A stretch of 64,000 nt of DNA from Pseudomonas cremoris (GTDB lineage: Bacteria; Pseudomonadota; Gammaproteobacteria; Pseudomonadales; Pseudomonadaceae), in contig NZ_JAAXCY010000020.1 of the NCBI RefSeq assembly GCF_014230465.1, positions 4,524 through 68,523 of the forward strand, in the 5' to 3' direction. A program made the translations under genes and the position numbers. The number at the start of each line of letters is the position of its first letter. Position 1 is the stretch's first letter. Positions 23,738 to 32,955 of the stretch are shown piece by piece. A model generated the notes under the pieces. That model made no database searches and was not told the DNA's origin. It was given only the letters and a program-made list of their open reading frames with translations.

Positions 23738-23825
23738 GTGGGAGCGGGCTTGCTCGCGAATGCGGTGGATCAGTCAACATCTTCAGTGACTGACACCGCG
23801 CGTTCGCGAGCAAGCCCGCTCCCAC
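23738..23825. repeat. REPIN (paired inverted REP sequences)
   Basis: Two 23-base REP units beginning GTGGGAGCGGGCTTGCTC face each other (23738-23760 and 23803-23825) around a 42-base spacer, as in the GI-type REPINs of P. fluorescens. It lies between the convergent inhA and LysE genes. A second copy is at 44503-44605. Confidence 0.88.
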
Positions 23826-23884
23826 CTTTTGAACTGAGACCGACACAAAAATCGGCCGGTTCCAAGATCGCCATCGCCGGTCAT

Positions 23885-24514
23885 TCAGGTGGGACGTGAC
23901 ATCACCGCCAGCCGCACCGCCAACACCATCAACACCGTCGCCAACCCCCACTTCTGCAGCCAGGCGCTTTTCGAGCGACGGGCAAAAAACCGGCTCAACG
24001 CACCACCAAAGCCCCCCAGCACCCCGTGAAACACAGTGGCGATCACGGTTAACACACCACCGAGCACCATCAGTTGCACAGCAATCGACCCCGCCTCCGG
24101 CCGCACGAACTGCGGCAAAAACACCACAAAAAACAGCAACGCCTTGGGGTTGAGCAGACTGTTGAGCATGGCTTGCAGAAACACCCGGCCCAAGGGCACG
24201 CGGTTGACGTGGGCAGTGTCCATCCCCGGCTTTTTCTGCAGGGTCTTGAACACCAGCCACAGCAAATAGACCACCCCCGCATACCGGATCAGGTCAAAAG
24301 ACGGCGGCCAACTGGCAACCAGCGCCGTCACCCCCGTGGCGGTCAATGCCGTCAGCAGCAGGTCGGCCACGCTGATGCCCAAGGCTGAGGCCATGCCACC
24401 GCGCCAGCCGTGGGTCACGCCATGGCTGATCACAAAGGCCATGTTTGGCCCCGGCGATAGCAGCAACAGTAAAACAGCGCCGGAAAAAACCGCCAGGGTC
24501 GCCAGGTCGATCAT
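23885..24514 (-). CDS. LysE/RhtB-family exporter
   Basis: A 209-residue membrane protein with about six spans and the family motif LLLLLSPGPNMAFVISHGVTHGWRGG near residues 15-40. NSLLNPKALLFFVVFLPQFV is the second hallmark. The family exports amino acids or similar solutes. ATG 24514 is preferred because GAAGG lies seven bases before it; an ATG at 24529 has no ribosome binding site. Confidence 0.85.
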   Translation of the reverse strand: MIDLATLAVFSGAVLLLLLSPGPNMAFVISHGVTHGWRGGMASALGISVADLLLTALTATGVTALVASWPPSFDLIRYAGVVYLLWLVFKTLQKKPGMDTAHVNRVPLGRVFLQAMLNSLLNPKALLFFVVFLPQFVRPEAGSIAVQLMVLGGVLTVIATVFHGVLGGFGGALSRFFARRSKSAWLQKWGLATVLMVLAVRLAVMSRPT

Positions 24515-24630
24515 GCTCAAGCCTTCCATGGTTAAAGCCCGCAGATTAAACAGCGCCTGCCGGGGGTACAAAAAATTGTGCTGGATACATTGCTCGACGG
24601 TAATTGCTCATTGCCAGGATCAGCGACTAG

Positions 24631-24652
24631 AATGCGAAACATTATCAATTAA
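24631..24652. promoter_or_regulatory. Fur-box-like element before the second sigma gene
   Basis: AATGCGAAACATTATCAATT, an imperfect match to the Fur consensus, lies about 25 bases before the ECF sigma start at 24674. Confidence 0.4.
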
Positions 24653-24673
24653 GACTGTTGCGCCAGGATGCCC

Positions 24674-25189
24674 ATGTCGAGCGACCACCCACTGGACCAT
24701 GCCGCTATCGGCCAGCTTTACCATGCCCATCACTCCTGGCTGCGGGGCTGGTTGAGCCGGCGCACCGGTTGTCGCGAGCATGCCGCCGACCTGGCCCAGG
24801 AAACCTTTGTGCGCCTGCTCAATGCGCGCAAGCAGCAGGCATTGCTGCAACCCCGCGCCTACCTGAGCAGCATCGCCCGCAGTTTGATGATCGACCAATA
24901 CCGGCGCCGAGAGCTTGAGCGCGCCTACCTCGAAAGCCTGGCCCACTTCCCACAGGTTGAAGTGCCGTCGGAAGAAACCCGACTGCTGATCCTCGACAGC
25001 CTGGAGCGCATCGACCGTCTGCTCGACCAGCTCAAGCCTCGCGTTCGCGAAGCCTTCTTGCTGGCGCAACTGGATGGCCTGACCTGCGCGCAAATCGCCC
25101 TGCGCCTGGGTGTGTCCAAGGCCACCGTGGAGCGCGACCTGTCCAAAGCCCTGCACGCCTGCTATCGGTTGCGTTATGCCGAACGTTGA
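24674..25189 (+). CDS. FecI-family ECF sigma factor
   Basis: A 171-residue ECF sigma. Region 2: HAADLAQETFVRLLNARK and YLSSIARSLMIDQYRRRELE. Region 4: VREAFLLAQLDGLTCAQIALRLGVSKATVERDLSKALHACY. ATG 24674 is five bases after AGGA; ATG 24668 overlaps that site. It belongs to a sigma/FecR/receptor set (24674-28718), presumably for a siderophore taken up by the receptor at 26232. Confidence 0.88.
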   Translation: MSSDHPLDHAAIGQLYHAHHSWLRGWLSRRTGCREHAADLAQETFVRLLNARKQQALLQPRAYLSSIARSLMIDQYRRRELERAYLESLAHFPQVEVPSEETRLLILDSLERIDRLLDQLKPRVREAFLLAQLDGLTCAQIALRLGVSKATVERDLSKALHACYRLRYAER

Positions 25190-26126
25190 CCAGCGCCTGG
25201 TGGACCAGGCCATCCAGTGGATGATCAAGCTGCGCTTCAATGTGGCCGACGACGCTAGCACCGCCGCGTTTGAACGCTGGTTGCAGGCCAGCGCCGAACA
25301 CCAGCAGGTGTGGCAGCGGGTGGCGACGATGAATGACGATTTCAATCACTTGCCGGCGCAGGTCGGGCGCCACACCCTCAACGGCGCGCGGCAACGCACC
25401 AGTCGTCGGGAGAGTTTGAAGCTGCTGGGGGTGTTTGCGGGTGCCGCAGGGCTGGCCTGGCTGGGCCGCGACTACACGCCCCTGCCCGCCCTGATGGCCG
25501 ACTACCGCACCGTTACCGGCGAACGACGCTGGGTGGCATTAAACGACGGCAGCAAGATCCAGCTCAACAGCGCCAGCGCCATCGACACCGCATTCAGCAG
25601 CGAGCGGCGCCTGGTGCACCTGCTTCAAGGCGAGATGCTGGTGAATACCGGCGCCGACAGCCGTCCCTTCTGGGTGCAAACCCGCGACGGCTACCTGCGC
25701 ACCCTCGGCACACGCCTTCTGGTACGCGAAGAAGCCCAAGGCACGTTGCTGGCGGTGCAGCAAGGCACCGCGGCGTTGTTTGCCGACCGTCACGACGCCA
25801 ACGCCCGCCAAGTGATCAGGCCCGGAGAGTCGGTACTGTTCGCGCGCGGCAGCATTCGCCCGGCCCTCGCCAACGGCCTTGACCCCTGGGCCTGGAGCGA
25901 CGGCGTGATCAGTGCCCACAACATGCGCCTGGACGATTTCCTGGCCGAACTGGGCCGCTACCGCAACGGCCTGCTGCGCTGTAGCGAAGCGGTGGCCGGC
26001 CTGCGAGTCTCAGGCACGTATCAGTTGGACGATACCGACCAGGTCCTCGGCCTCGTAGCGCAATCACTCAACGTCGACGTCACTTACCGCAGCCGCTATT
26101 GGGTCACCGTCAGCCCGCGCGTTTAA
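25176..26126 (+). CDS. FecR-type anti-sigma factor
   Basis: A 316-residue protein. The N-terminal DUF4880-type helix (LVDQAIQWMIKLRFNVADDASTAAFERWL) precedes a membrane span (ESLKLLGVFAGAAGLAWLG, about 72-90) and a FecR domain (RRWVALNDGSKIQLNSASAID; YLRTLGTRLLVREE). A C-terminal STN-like segment (GLRVSGTYQLDDTDQVLGLVAQSLNVDV) contacts the receptor in this family. The start lies 14 bases inside the sigma gene, so the two are coupled. Confidence 0.86.
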   Translation: MPNVDQRLVDQAIQWMIKLRFNVADDASTAAFERWLQASAEHQQVWQRVATMNDDFNHLPAQVGRHTLNGARQRTSRRESLKLLGVFAGAAGLAWLGRDYTPLPALMADYRTVTGERRWVALNDGSKIQLNSASAIDTAFSSERRLVHLLQGEMLVNTGADSRPFWVQTRDGYLRTLGTRLLVREEAQGTLLAVQQGTAALFADRHDANARQVIRPGESVLFARGSIRPALANGLDPWAWSDGVISAHNMRLDDFLAELGRYRNGLLRCSEAVAGLRVSGTYQLDDTDQVLGLVAQSLNVDVTYRSRYWVTVSPRV

Positions 26127-26139
26127 TGTATCGAAAATA

Positions 26140-26158
26140 AATGAGGTGAATTCTCATT
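26140..26158. promoter_or_regulatory. Fur-box-like inverted repeat before the receptor
   Basis: AATGAGGTGAATTCTCATT is a 19-base sequence with matching AATGAG/CTCATT ends, the Fur-box size, 74 bases before the receptor start. Its AATTCTCA core also resembles the FecI-type promoter at 59387, so it may be a sigma target instead. Confidence 0.45.
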
Positions 26159-26231
26159 GCCGCTCGACCTGTAAGGAAAGGCCGATCAACAGGCCGGTTC
26201 TGTTCACTTCTTTCAGGAGCACCCCGCGGTC

Positions 26232-28718
26232 ATGCAAGCGTTTCCCTCCCAACGTTCCCCCCTCAAGCGCGCGGTGCAGGCCGCCCTGCTCGGCGCCTGC
26301 CTGAGCGGCGGCGCAGTGCCATTGGCCGTAATGGCCGACACAGCCGCCAGTGACACCCAGGCCCGCAGTTGGACCATCGCCCCCGGCTCCTTGGCCAACG
26401 CGCTGGACCAGTTCGCCCGCCAGGCCGGCGTCAGCCTGTCGTACGACGCCAGCAGCGTGGCCGGCAAGACCAGCCCAGGCCTGAGCGGCAACTTCGACCG
26501 CCAGCAGGCCCTCGGCGAGTTGTTGCGCGGCCAGGGCCTGCAAGCCCAGCGCCAGGGCGACAGCACCTGGCTGTTGCTGCCACAAGTAGCCGACACCGGC
26601 GCACTGAACCTGGGCGCCACCACGATCACCGGCGACCGCTTGGGGGCCACCACCGAGGGCACCGGGTCCTACACCACCGGCGCGGTAACCATCGGCAAAG
26701 GCGAACACAGCCTGCGGGAAACCCCGCAGTCGGTCAGCGTGATGACCCGTCAATTGATGGACGACCAGAACCTCACCACCATCGATGACGTGATGGAACG
26801 TACGCCCGGCATCACCAGCTACGAGTCGCCCATGGGCGGCAAGTATTTCTATTCCCGTGGTTTCAAGATGCTCGGGCAGTACCAGTACGATGGCGTACCC
26901 CTGGACATGGGCAAGGACTACGCCCAAGCCGACAGTTTCAGCGCCAACATGGCAATTTATGACCGGGTGGAAGTGCTCAAGGGTGCGGCCGGCATGCTCA
27001 AGGGCGCCGGCACCGCCAGCGGCGCGGTGAATTTCGTGCGCAAGCGGCCCCAGGCCAAGCCCACCACCAGCCTATCGTTGTCGGCCGGCACCTGGGACAA
27101 CTACCGCGCCGATGTCGATACCGGCGGCCCCTTGAACGACAGCGGCACCGTGCGCGGTCGTGCCGCGATCAGCCAGCAGGATCGCGGCTCGTACATGGAC
27201 ATTGCCAAGCGCAAGGACCAGGCGTTCTATGGCGCCCTGGACTTCGACCTGAGCCCGGACACCACCCTGGGCGTTGGCGCCAGCTACGAAGATGTCGACG
27301 CCACCCCATGCTGGGGCGGCCTGCCGCGCTACGCCGACGGCAAAAGCGCCCACCTCAGCCGCTCGACGTGCCTGGGCCAGGCGTGGAACGACTGGCAAAG
27401 CCGACGCACCACGTTTTTTGTCGACCTCACCCAGCAGCTCAACGAGGACTGGAAACTCAAGGTCGCCGCCGTGCACAGCCGCAACCTGCAAGACACCAAG
27501 TACGCCGCCAGCGAAGGCACCATCAACTACGGCGACCCGGCGCCAACGGCCCTCTCCTATGCCGCGTTGATGGACTACGACCACCGCGACTATGGCCTCG
27601 ACGCCTACCTGGACGGCAAGTTCGAAGCCTTCGGCCTGCAGCACGAATTGATCCTCGGCGCCAACGGCAGCCGTGGCACCCAGGACGACGTGTATGCGAT
27701 CCAGAACCTGCCCACGCGCCAGGGCATCTACACCCCCAACCACCATATGCCTGAGCCGGCCGACAACACCTTCTGGCCGAACATGTACCGCGGCAGCACG
27801 ATCAAGGAAACCGCCACTCAATACGGCACCTACGCCACACTGCGCCTGCGCCTGGCCGAACCGCTGATGTTCATTGTGGGCAGCCGCGTGAGCTGGTACG
27901 AAAACCGTCGCCAGTCCTACAGCCTGGGTTGGGGCGAATGGTCGTTGCAGGACGCACGCTCGAAGGAAACCGGTGAGGTCACACCGTTCGCCGCACTGAT
28001 CTACGACCTCAACGAGCACCTGTCGGTGTACGCCAGCTACGCGGATATCTTCCAGCCGCAAAGCGCCTACGCCACCGCCGACGGTGCGCCGCTCAAGCCG
28101 AAAGTCGGTGACAACTACGAGTTGGGCATCAAGGGCGATTGGTTCGACGGGCGCCTGAACAGCTCCCTGGCACTGTTCCGCGCCCTCGAGAAAAACGGTG
28201 CCGAAACCGACTTCACCCGCCTCTGCTCCACCTCCGCCGATGGCTTTTGCTATACCGACACCGGCAAGGTGCGGGCCCAAGGCGTGGAGGCCGAAGTCAG
28301 CGGCGAACTGCTCGAACGCCTGCAGGTGTTCGGCGGCTACACCTATACCCAGACAAAAGCCCTGAAGACCATCGACAGCAAGATCGAAGGCGGCTCCTCC
28401 AACACCTACGTGCCTCGGCACATGCTGCGGCTATGGGGTGACTACCAGCTCGACGGCGCTCTGTCGAAATGGAGCGTAGGCACCGGCGTCAATGCCCAAA
28501 GCAGTAACTACCGCATGCAGACCATCAAGCTGGAACAGCCCGGCTACGCGGTGTGGAGCGCTCGCCTGGCCTATCGCCTGGATGACACCTGGACCGTGGC
28601 GCTCAATGGCAACAATTTGTTCGATAAAAGCTATTACAACACCGTCGGTACAGCATCCTGGGGCAACTTCTACGGTGAGCCGCGCAATTTCACGGTTAGT
28701 TTGAAAGGCAACTTCTGA
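26232..28718 (+). CDS. TonB-dependent siderophore receptor, transducer type
   Basis: An 828-residue receptor: signal peptide to about 36 (ending VMADTAA), STN domain (SWTIAPGSLANALDQFARQAGVSLSY, about 46-110), plug (LRETPQSVSVMTRQLMDDQNLTTIDDVMERTPGI onward, about 160-270) and barrel ending FTVSLKGNF. The plug is of the FhuE/FpvA/FoxA group of hydroxamate and pyoverdine-type receptors; the exact ligand is not readable. AGGAG lies 13 bases before ATG 26232, a long spacing. Paired with the sigma and FecR genes just upstream. Confidence 0.87.
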   Translation: MQAFPSQRSPLKRAVQAALLGACLSGGAVPLAVMADTAASDTQARSWTIAPGSLANALDQFARQAGVSLSYDASSVAGKTSPGLSGNFDRQQALGELLRGQGLQAQRQGDSTWLLLPQVADTGALNLGATTITGDRLGATTEGTGSYTTGAVTIGKGEHSLRETPQSVSVMTRQLMDDQNLTTIDDVMERTPGITSYESPMGGKYFYSRGFKMLGQYQYDGVPLDMGKDYAQADSFSANMAIYDRVEVLKGAAGMLKGAGTASGAVNFVRKRPQAKPTTSLSLSAGTWDNYRADVDTGGPLNDSGTVRGRAAISQQDRGSYMDIAKRKDQAFYGALDFDLSPDTTLGVGASYEDVDATPCWGGLPRYADGKSAHLSRSTCLGQAWNDWQSRRTTFFVDLTQQLNEDWKLKVAAVHSRNLQDTKYAASEGTINYGDPAPTALSYAALMDYDHRDYGLDAYLDGKFEAFGLQHELILGANGSRGTQDDVYAIQNLPTRQGIYTPNHHMPEPADNTFWPNMYRGSTIKETATQYGTYATLRLRLAEPLMFIVGSRVSWYENRRQSYSLGWGEWSLQDARSKETGEVTPFAALIYDLNEHLSVYASYADIFQPQSAYATADGAPLKPKVGDNYELGIKGDWFDGRLNSSLALFRALEKNGAETDFTRLCSTSADGFCYTDTGKVRAQGVEAEVSGELLERLQVFGGYTYTQTKALKTIDSKIEGGSSNTYVPRHMLRLWGDYQLDGALSKWSVGTGVNAQSSNYRMQTIKLEQPGYAVWSARLAYRLDDTWTVALNGNNLFDKSYYNTVGTASWGNFYGEPRNFTVSLKGNF

Positions 28719-28885
28719 TTCTACGAAAGCCCCGGTGGCAGGGCACTAAGTGCGCCTTGCCACCTTCTTGTCGCCCCCCTTTCCTGCCTCTTGTGGAAAA
28801 AGGTTTTTTCTTTATGCAGGAAAAATCTCACATTTGTTCCTACACTCCAAAACACACCCCATAACCGAGTGTCCGGACAAGGAAT

Positions 28886-28899
28886 GTCAATAAAATGCC
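28886..28899. promoter_or_regulatory. Degenerate FleQ box
   Basis: GTCAATAAAATGCC matches 12 of 14 positions of GTCAATNNATTGAC, 61 bases (about six helical turns) upstream of the perfect box at 28947. Confidence 0.4.
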
Positions 28900-28946
28900 G
28901 CAAAAAAGACTGATTAACCTGTCTAGCATGCCGCCTCCGCACCATC

Positions 28947-28960
28947 GTCAATTCATTGAC
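28947..28960. promoter_or_regulatory. FleQ box upstream of psl
   Basis: GTCAATTCATTGAC fits the FleQ consensus as I remember it (GTCAATNNATTGAC) at every fixed position. It lies 191 bases before pslA. FleQ with c-di-GMP is known to control psl and pel in P. aeruginosa. Confidence 0.65.
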
Positions 28961-29021
28961 AAAGCACATTAAGGGGACACTCCTTTAGTCACTACCCCCG
29001 CAAATTCCCTTGGGTTAGATA

Positions 29022-29038
29022 GGTAATTGCGTATTACC
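29022..29038. promoter_or_regulatory. Palindrome in the psl promoter region
   Basis: GGTAAT-TGCGT-ATTACC, perfect 6-bp arms, 100 bases before pslA. Probably an operator; the binding protein is unknown. Confidence 0.4.
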
Positions 29039-29090
29039 CAGAGCAGCCGTAGTTCGACTTTCCCCCTATAAAGCAGCCTACCGCCTTATA

Positions 29091-29131
29091 GAGGAAACAA
29101 CCGAGCAGTGAGTCTGGAGTGCAATGAGGGA
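29091..29131 (+). promoter_or_regulatory. pslA leader with three GGA motifs (possible RsmA/CsrA target)
   Basis: GGA occurs at 29093-29095 (GAGGAAAC), 29116-29118 (CTGGAGTG) and 29129-29131 (GAGGGATG, the pslA ribosome binding site). RsmA is known to repress psl translation in P. aeruginosa through the leader. Inference from motif spacing only. Confidence 0.4.
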
Positions 29132-29137
29132 TGTTTT

Positions 29138-30577
29138 ATGCGAGAGAAGTCGTCCGTCGATAGCTTGTTTTTAACGCGTGCCGGTTTTGTTGAGTTTTTT
29201 GTTGTCTTCGTCAAATTCATTCATGGCCTGAGTGCCATTCTGCCCCCGTTGGTCCTGGTGTTTTTCATCGACCCGATGGAGCCCGCGCTGCGCCCTCACT
29301 TCCTTGGGCTGCTGCTGTTTTTCGCGGTCCTGACCATCATTCTGTTCCAGGCGCTGGGCATTTACTCCGAAGAGCTGTTCAGCAACCGCCTGCGCCTGAA
29401 AACCAAGGTCAAGGCCTGGTCGGCGGCGTTTTGCATCCTGCTGTTTATGTACCAGATCCTGCAGATGTTCCCCCAACTGACCCCACGTAACCTGGCGGTG
29501 TGGTACGTCTTCAGCCTGGCGCTGTTTTGCGTGGAGCGCCTGGTGATGCTGCGCCTCTATCGCAACCTGATGCGCAAGGGCAAATACCTGCAACGCACAG
29601 TCATCCTGGGCTTTACCGACACTGCCGTGCATGTTGCCGATCACCTGCAGCGCAATGGTGACATTCGCTCCGGCCTGATCGGTTTTATCGACGACCGCAC
29701 CGAACGCATCCCCAAGGAGCTGAGCAACCTGCCCTTGCTCGGCAACTCCCGTGACCTGGAAAAACTGATCCGCGCCGAACAGGTCAACCAAGTGATGATC
29801 TGCCTGCCCTGGGCCGCCGAGCAGCGTATTCACGGGTTGGTCAATCGCCTGCGGCAGATGTCGGTGAATGTGATGCTGGTGCCCGACATGGCGGCCCTGC
29901 GCTACGGCCACAGCAAGATCACCGATGTGGGCGGCATCCTGATGTTCAACACCTCGCAACTGCCACTGCGCGGATGGTCGCCAGTGATCAAGCGCCTGGA
30001 GGATTTGTTGCTGGCCAGTCTGGCGTTGGTGGCGTTGTCGCCGGTGATGCTGGCAACGGCCATTGCGATCAAGCTCGACTCCAAGGGTCCGGTGCTGTTT
30101 CGCCAGAACCGCTATGGCTACAACGACAACGAAATCCGCGTGTTCAAGTTCCGCTCGATGTTCACCGACCAGAGCGACTTCACCGCCGAACGCCAGACCA
30201 CCCGCCAGGACCCGCGCATCACGCGTGTAGGCCGCATCATCCGCAAGACCAGCATCGACGAACTGCCGCAGCTGTTCAACGTGCTGCTGGGCAATATGTC
30301 GATGGTCGGGCCACGTCCCCACGCTACGGCAACCAAGGCCGCAGGCATTCCTTTCGAGGTGGCGGTGAGCGAATACAGCTCGCGGCACCGGGTAAAACCA
30401 GGCATCACCGGCTGGGCGCAAATCAACGGGTACCGGGGCGAGACCGACACCCTCTACAAGATCCAGAAACGTGTCGAGTACGACCTGGAGTACATCTCCA
30501 AGTGGTCGGTGTGGTTTGACTTGTACATCGTCTTCATGACGGTTCCGGCCGTCCTGTCCACCAAGGAGGTCTATTGA
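29138..30577 (+). CDS. pslA: Undecaprenyl-phosphate sugar-1-phosphate transferase, Psl initiating enzyme
   Basis: A 479-residue polyprenyl-phosphate sugar transferase. Several N-terminal membrane spans ([21 protein letters not shown] and following) lead to a Rossmann-like middle ([17 protein letters not shown]) and a C-terminal catalytic domain starting about residue 285 ([62 protein letters not shown]). It loads the first sugar phosphate onto the lipid carrier at the inner membrane. GAGGG stands seven bases before ATG 29138. First gene of the twelve-gene psl operon; the stop overlaps pslB by one base. Confidence 0.92.
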   Translation: MREKSSVDSLFLTRAGFVEFFVVFVKFIHGLSAILPPLVLVFFIDPMEPALRPHFLGLLLFFAVLTIILFQALGIYSEELFSNRLRLKTKVKAWSAAFCILLFMYQILQMFPQLTPRNLAVWYVFSLALFCVERLVMLRLYRNLMRKGKYLQRTVILGFTDTAVHVADHLQRNGDIRSGLIGFIDDRTERIPKELSNLPLLGNSRDLEKLIRAEQVNQVMICLPWAAEQRIHGLVNRLRQMSVNVMLVPDMAALRYGHSKITDVGGILMFNTSQLPLRGWSPVIKRLEDLLLASLALVALSPVMLATAIAIKLDSKGPVLFRQNRYGYNDNEIRVFKFRSMFTDQSDFTAERQTTRQDPRITRVGRIIRKTSIDELPQLFNVLLGNMSMVGPRPHATATKAAGIPFEVAVSEYSSRHRVKPGITGWAQINGYRGETDTLYKIQKRVEYDLEYISKWSVWFDLYIVFMTVPAVLSTKEVY

Positions 30578-32037
30578 TGAATACCCTCAACGGATTGATA
30601 CCCTGCATCATTTCCGGTGGCTCGGGCACGCGGCTGTGGCCGGTGTCCCGGCAGAACATGCCCAAGCCGTTCATGCGCATGCGTGACGGCCAGAGCCTGC
30701 TGCAAAAGACCTTCCAGCGCGCCGCCAAACTGCCCGGTGTGGAAAGCGTGCTCACAGTGACCAACCGCGACCTGTTGTTTCGCACCCTGGATGACTACCG
30801 GGGGGTGAACAAGGCCCACCTGCCCCTGGACCTGCTGCTGGAGCCCTTTGGCCGCAACACGGCAGCGGCGATTGCCGTGGCGGCGCTGCATGTGCAGGAG
30901 CATTTTGGTGATCAGGCGCAGTTGCTGGTGATGCCGGCCGACCATTTGATCCTTAACGAAGTGGCATTCGCCGAGGCTGTCACCCAGGCCCGCGACCTGG
31001 CCGAAGCCGGCTACCTGGTGACGTTTGGCATCCAGCCCGATCACCCGGAAACCGGCTTTGGCTACATCGAACAAGGCGAGGCCCTGGACACCGGTTATCG
31101 CGTCAAACGTTTTGTCGAAAAACCCGACCTCGCCACCGCCCAGGGCTACCTCGACGGCGGCAAGCACCTGTGGAACGCCGGCATGTTTTGCTTCAAGGCC
31201 AGCACCCTGGTGGACGAACTCGCCGCCCACGCGCCGGATGTACTCACCGCAGCCACCGCCGCGCTGCAACACAGCCAAAGCCTGCAAAACAAAACTTCGC
31301 GCCAGCGTGAACTGGACGCGGACGCCTTCGGCAGTGCACCGGATATTTCCATCGACGTGGCACTGATGGAGCAGTCCAAAAAAGTCGCCGTGGTGCCCTG
31401 CGACATCGGCTGGAGCGATATCGGTTCATGGGAAGCCCTGCGCCAGCTCACCCCCAGCGACGCCCATGGCAACCAGGTCAACGGCGAAGCGATCTTGCAT
31501 GACGTACACGACTGCTACATCGACTCCCCCAAGCGCGTCCTCGGCGCCGTCGGCGTGCGTGACCTGATCATTGTCGACACTCCGGATGCGCTGCTGATCG
31601 CCGACGCCAACCGCAGCCAGGATGTGCGCTACATCGTTGCCGAGCTCAAGCGCCAGAACCATCCGGCGTACAGCCTGCACCGCACCGTCACCCGGCCATG
31701 GGGCACCTACACGGTGCTGGAGGAAAGCAGCCGCTTCAAGATCAAGCGCATCGTGGTCAAGCCCCAGGCATCGTTGTCGTTGCAGATGCACCACCACCGC
31801 AGCGAACACTGGGTGGTGGTCAGCGGTGCGGCGCAGATCACCAATGGCGAGCGCGAATTCCTGATCAACGCCAACGAGTCCACCTACATTCCCGCCGGGC
31901 ACAAACACCGGCTGACCAACCCCGGCATCATCGACCTGGTGATGATCGAAGTGCAGAGCGGCGAATACCTGGGCGAAGACGACATTGTGCGCTTCGATGA
32001 CATCTACGGCCGTGCGCCCGCCGACGTGAAAAAATGA
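30577..32037 (+). CDS. pslB: Mannose-1-phosphate guanylyltransferase / mannose-6-phosphate isomerase
   Basis: A 486-residue bifunctional enzyme that supplies GDP-mannose for Psl. The nucleotidyltransferase half opens with PCIISGGSGTRLWPVSRQNMPKPF (about 9-32) and has FVEKPD and NAGMFCFK. The C-terminal cupin isomerase domain carries RPWGTYTVLEE and QMHHHRSEHWVVVSG (metal-binding His). AAGGAGG lies seven bases before ATG 30577, which overlaps the pslA stop (TGATG). Confidence 0.92.
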   Translation: MNTLNGLIPCIISGGSGTRLWPVSRQNMPKPFMRMRDGQSLLQKTFQRAAKLPGVESVLTVTNRDLLFRTLDDYRGVNKAHLPLDLLLEPFGRNTAAAIAVAALHVQEHFGDQAQLLVMPADHLILNEVAFAEAVTQARDLAEAGYLVTFGIQPDHPETGFGYIEQGEALDTGYRVKRFVEKPDLATAQGYLDGGKHLWNAGMFCFKASTLVDELAAHAPDVLTAATAALQHSQSLQNKTSRQRELDADAFGSAPDISIDVALMEQSKKVAVVPCDIGWSDIGSWEALRQLTPSDAHGNQVNGEAILHDVHDCYIDSPKRVLGAVGVRDLIIVDTPDALLIADANRSQDVRYIVAELKRQNHPAYSLHRTVTRPWGTYTVLEESSRFKIKRIVVKPQASLSLQMHHHRSEHWVVVSGAAQITNGEREFLINANESTYIPAGHKHRLTNPGIIDLVMIEVQSGEYLGEDDIVRFDDIYGRAPADVKK

Positions 32038-32038
32038 C

Positions 32039-32950
32039 ATGCGTACCTCACTGATCATCCCGACCCGTAACGCCTCCAGCCACCTGGCCCGCCTGCTGCC
32101 AGCGCTGAAAATGCAAACCCTGCAACCTGACGAGATGCTGGTGGTGGACAGTGCCTCCAGCGATGACACCGTGGCGCGCTTTCGCGAGTTTGGGGCACGG
32201 GTCGAGGTGATCGATGCGCGTGACTTCAACCACGGCGGCACCCGGCGCTGGGCCAGTGAACAGGTGGGCGGCGATGCGTTGATCGTGATGACCCAGGACG
32301 CCATCCCTGCAACGCCCGAAACCTTCGCCAATCTGCTGGATGAACTGCAGCAGGATCCACTCAACGGCGTGGCTTACGGCCGCCAGTTGCCCCACCCCGA
32401 CGCGGGTGTGCTGGGCGCGCAGTCTCGGCACTTCAACTACCCGGAGCACAGCCGCAGCAAAAGCCTGGCTGACGCGCCGGAATTGGGGATCAAGACCTGT
32501 TTCAGCTCGGACTCGTTTTCCGTGTACCGGCGCAGTGCGCTGGAGGCGGTGGGCGGTTTTCCCAAGGACGTGATCGGCAGCGAAGACGCATTCGTGGCCG
32601 CGCGCATGCTGCTCGAAGGCTACAAGGTGCGCTACGCCGCCACGGCGCTGGTGCACCACTCTCACGATTACAAACTCATGGATGAGTTTCACCGCTACTT
32701 CGACATTGGCGTGTTCTACGGTCGCGAACCGTGGATCAAGCAAGCCTTTGGCGACGCAGGCGGCGAAGGCAAGCGCTATGTGCTGGCCGAACTCGCCGCC
32801 TTGCGCAAGGCCGGTGCCTTGCACCGCGTCCCCGAGGTACTGGTGCGCAGCGCGTTCAAATTGCTCGGCTACCGGTTGGGCCATCTGGAGCGGCGCCTGC
32901 CTCTCGCGATCAAGCGACGCATCAGCATGTTTCCCGGTTATTGGAGGTGA
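32039..32950 (+). CDS. pslC: Glycosyltransferase family 2 protein
   Basis: A 303-residue GT-A fold transferase: SLIIPTRNASSHLARLLPAL at the N-terminus, VVDSASSDDTVARF, and a D-A-type region MTQDAIPATP as the nucleotide-sugar metal site. It starts one base after the pslB stop. Position third in the operon, and the 303-residue length equals the P. aeruginosa value as I remember it. Confidence 0.85.
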   Translation: MRTSLIIPTRNASSHLARLLPALKMQTLQPDEMLVVDSASSDDTVARFREFGARVEVIDARDFNHGGTRRWASEQVGGDALIVMTQDAIPATPETFANLLDELQQDPLNGVAYGRQLPHPDAGVLGAQSRHFNYPEHSRSKSLADAPELGIKTCFSSDSFSVYRRSALEAVGGFPKDVIGSEDAFVAARMLLEGYKVRYAATALVHHSHDYKLMDEFHRYFDIGVFYGREPWIKQAFGDAGGEGKRYVLAELAALRKAGALHRVPEVLVRSAFKLLGYRLGHLERRLPLAIKRRISMFPGYWR

Positions 32951-32955
32951 GTCGC

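Noticed and set aside
23738..23825. CRISPR-like or terminator reading of the long inverted repeat
   Set aside because: Only one inverted pair with arms matching the REP family and repeated at 44503; no repeat-spacer array.
28721..28969. Small minus-strand open frame between the receptor and psl
   Set aside because: It covers the FleQ-box promoter region, has no ribosome binding site and no recognisable sequence.
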